The translations under genes were made by a program, and so were the position numbers. A model generated the notes under the pieces. That model ran no database searches. It saw only the letters and a program-made list of their open reading frames with translations, and was not told the origin of the DNA. A stretch of DNA of 64,000 bases, from the NCBI GenBank assembly GCA_030549775.1, contig CM060174.1, forward strand, positions 43,104,586 through 43,168,585, given 5' to 3'. Positions within the stretch are counted from its first letter, which is position 1. Every line of letters starts with the position of its first letter. Below, piece after piece: positions 61,229 to 64,000 of this stretch. Source of the stretch: Tamarix chinensis. Lineage: Eukaryota; Streptophyta; Magnoliopsida; Caryophyllales; Tamaricaceae.

Positions 61229-64000
61229 ATAATACCCCGTATTTTTAAAATCCAAATTGATTAAGCTAAATGATTTTATTAGCATAAATTGATATAAAAA
61301 TTTAATTATTTTAATTTTGATTCGTTTTATAGATTTATCGACGATTTCGAATTCATATTTGAATTTAATTAATTATTGTCGTTGCGAACCATTCTAGATA
61401 AATTCGTTAACGACAATGATTGTATTATATTCCTATGAGTTTGAGTCTCGATTAAAAATATATATTCCCGTTATTTCTCGTATTTTTATTTTTAATATTT
61501 TAGATTTCCAAAAATGATTTCGATTTTAACTTTGTCATGTGATTACGACGTTATTTTGAAATTATATTTCGTTGACGAAATATATTATTTAAATTATAGA
61601 ATTTCTGTTTAAATAGTTAAATTTATTTTTATAATTTTATCCATAGAAAATATTTCCGACTTTAAATTTATTCGTTTTCGGAAATCGTTAATATTTTAGA
61701 AAATTATTTATGAATTTCTTTCTGGAATTAACCTTCTTCTGTTTTACGCTTATTGATTACGAAAAATCGATTTCGGAAATTATTTAAACTAGTCTCGGTT
61801 TATTAGAATTGGATTTAAATATTTTCTTATTTGTTTTTAAATAATTTTTCGAGGTCTTATAATATATTTCCGTAAATAATATAAATTTTTATGTTCGTTG
61901 GTAAATTCTTCCGAAAATGTTTCTGAAATTCTTTATGTAGCTTTTTATTTATTTCAAGCGTTTAGATCGTTTTGAAATAATTTTCGTTTAATAAATTTTA
62001 GATAAAATCTTCCCATAATAATTTATAAATATTCAGTATTTTATTTTAGGTATATTTTTATTTGTATTTGTAAAAAAAAAACAACAGGTGCCCCGACCGA
62101 ACCCCCATCTTCCTTTTCCTTTTTCCCTCTTCTTCTTCCCTTTCTTTTCTTCCCCTGCTGCTCCCGACCCCCTGCCCTCTGCGCAGCCCCAAACCCTAGC
62201 CAACCGCCACCTCCTCCCCAGATCCTCCTTGTGTCGCCTCGCCTATCGACCTTCGGTGACGCTGCAGCAACAGCCGAAGCAGCGCAAGAGCAGCCTGCTC
62301 GACCGCAGCGGCAACAGCCGACGCCCCAGCAGCGACTGCGCGCGGGAGCAGCAGCAGCAGCGGCAAGCCACCGTCCGGCCATGGCAAGCTCGGGCGATGA
62401 CCGGCGAGCCACCCTCGTTCCCCGACGAAGCTTCCCCGGCCTTCATTTGCTCTGATTTTTGCTGATTTTTGTTGGTATAAATTCCTAAAAACCCTAATAT
62501 GGATTTGGTTAATTGAGTATGATTTAGCTTGTGATAAGCTAAATTAATTGTTTGGTTATGTATATATGTGCTGTGAGATTGATTTAGATATGTTAATTGT
62601 ATGGTTATGTTGGAATTTTGGAAAAAATGGATTTTTGGCCGGGTTATGCCCGAATTTTCGGATTCGTCCGATTTAGTGATTTTGGATAAATTGATTTTAC
62701 AGTATGTTTTTAAACGTATTTAATTTCATGTTGGAACCGTCAATTTGAGAAATTTACGTAAGTTTTATCAAAATTTGATTCCTAGGTCAAATTTTGGGTG
62801 TAGTGAAATTGGGTGGTATAATTGAGCCGTCCCGCTCAATTGATTTTATAATATCGTTTAAAATGTATTTAATTTTATATTGGAAGTGTTGATTTGGGAA
62901 AATTGTGCGTAATTGACCGGAATTGGATTTTTAGGTCAAAACTCCTGCGGGTTTAAATTGAATTGTGTAATCAGATTATTTTATTCAATTGACTATATAA
63001 ATTACATTAGCATATATTTAATTACATTTCTAAACCGTCAATTTATATGTTTTGGCAAGAATTGATCGGATTTGCGTTCCGGGCCCAAAAACCCTAATTG
63101 TGCTAAATTGGGTATTTCTTTTATTGATTTTGATCAATTAATTATTTGATATGTTATAAAATGTGTTTAAATGCATTTCTAAACATTCAATTTGATTAAA
63201 TTTATAGAATTTTATCGAATTGCATTTTCGGGCCTAAAACCCTAGATTTTAAGTGAGATTATGAAATTAGTTATTGGTATAGTTGTTTTGCTAAAATTAA
63301 ATTTATAAAAGTAGTTGAAATGATCCTAATTGTATTCTAATACCTTTAATTAGAATTAATTGATTTGAATTACTTGAGTTTATATCGTGGGCTTTAAAAC
63401 CCTAATTTTGAAAATTGATCATCTGGAATTGTTTAATCGGAATATTGTTTTGTTGAAATTGATTGTCTAGATTTATCTAAAATTGATTGAATTGTGTCTT
63501 AAAATTATCAATTTGAGGTAATCAAAGCGATTTGACCGATTCGTGGTTTAGGTATTAAAAACCCTAATCTTCGGGGATGATTTTATAAAATTGATTTTTG
63601 TTATGTGTATTTTATCTAATCGATTTATATCTTTGGGTTTTAAATCATTTAAATTATGTTTAAACTAATCGGCTTGGATTTGGTTCTATGCAAATTGTTA
63701 GTTTACCTATTTAGTTGTAAAACTTAATGAATAAGTTATCTTTGATAAATTATCTTATGATTGATTATCTTCCTCGGGCTTTCCAAACTAGTTTGAAATG
63801 TCATAAGTGTAATTGTATTAATTTGTTTTGATTGATATTTAATCTAAAATCTTAATAGAGCTATGCTTTTAAGTTCGAAGTTTTGGACACGTTTTCCAAG
63901 AAAAATAGTTTGTGTCTCTTGTATCGATTAAATTATAATAGTTGAAATTATTGATCGATAGGATAGTTTCTAACTTAGTTTCGATGTAATCTAGGAAAGC
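61229..64000 (+). repeat. Probable long gypsy-type LTR, runs off the right edge
   Basis: It starts TATAATACCCCGTATTTT, one base from the usual TGTAATACCCCGTATTTT LTR start. A GC-rich leader-like block (62085-62455) interrupts AT-rich DNA, as in long Tekay/Tat-type LTRs. Its open frames on both strands are Gln/Ala/Ser-rich and overlap, so they are not convincing genes. The right end is outside the window. Confidence 0.45.
62690..63720 (+). repeat. Degenerate tandem repeat, period about 149 bp
   Basis: Units start at about 62690, 62839, 62988, 63136, 63293, 63456 and 63587. Each has AATTGATTT-like DNA, then TTTAAATGTATTTAAT-like DNA, a CCGTCAATTTG-like word, and TTTTCGGGCCTAAAACCCTA-like DNA near the end. 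The first three steps are 148-149 bp and later ones vary. There is no coding potential. Confidence 0.75.

Noticed and set aside
62041..62465. ORFs on both strands in the GC-rich block (Gln/Ala/Ser-rich)
   Set aside because: Composition-driven and overlapping in several frames. The block fits an LTR leader better than a gene.
1..64000. CRISPR array, tRNA or rRNA genes, bacterial-type operons
   Set aside because: None was found. The window is plant nuclear DNA with introns and retroelements.

Overview
This window is nuclear DNA from a flowering plant. It is AT-rich and full of plant-type transposable elements (Athila, chromovirus, Reina-like, copia, L1, hAT, PIF/Harbinger). It holds one conserved host gene with GT-AG introns. 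I cannot name the species from sequence alone.

The host gene is on the minus strand and encodes plastidial 4-alpha-glucanotransferase (disproportionating enzyme, DPE1, GH77 family). I could place 15 exons from the ATG at 55859 down to 29351. They join in frame to 556 codons with no stop, and all three GH77 acidic catalytic positions are present. The gene covers 26.5 kb here because intron 1 (7.1 kb) and intron 2 (11.8 kb) are filled with transposons. The last short exon, about 20-30 residues by family length, is not in the window. Where the last intron should run (29350 downward) lies a nest of transposons that continues off the left edge.

The nest at 1-29267 can be unpicked from target-site duplications and interrupted reading frames. 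A chromovirus (27861-29267, with a 276-bp LTR) is interrupted in its integrase by an Athila-type element. The Athila 3' LTR is 26374-27860, and its body runs back to about 3916. The Athila body was then hit by at least four elements: a gypsy element at the left edge (1 to about 3915); a 6.9-kb hAT element with a nearly complete transposase gene (5968-12905, 8-bp duplication CCATAGAG); a young Reina-like LTR retrotransposon (12998-18426, two 403-bp LTRs, duplication ATACT); and a second hAT-type element of 5.4 kb (20752-26145, duplication GTCATACT) that carries three exons of a CLPX gene with introns.

Inside the DPE1 introns: intron 5 has a 319-bp non-autonomous relative of the 6.9-kb hAT element and a Tourist-like MITE. 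Intron 2 has copia fragments, a decayed third relative of the same hAT family, and two LTR-like stretches. Intron 1 has a minus-strand L1 LINE split by a 1.4-kb hAT-like element (duplication TTGGTGAC). Upstream of DPE1 lie a decayed PIF/Harbinger element (about 56640-59890) and a probable long LTR (61229 to the right edge) containing a degenerate tandem repeat of about 149 bp.

Boundaries supported by duplications or terminal motifs are exact to the base. Those described as approximate were judged by eye. No tRNA, rRNA or CRISPR array was seen.
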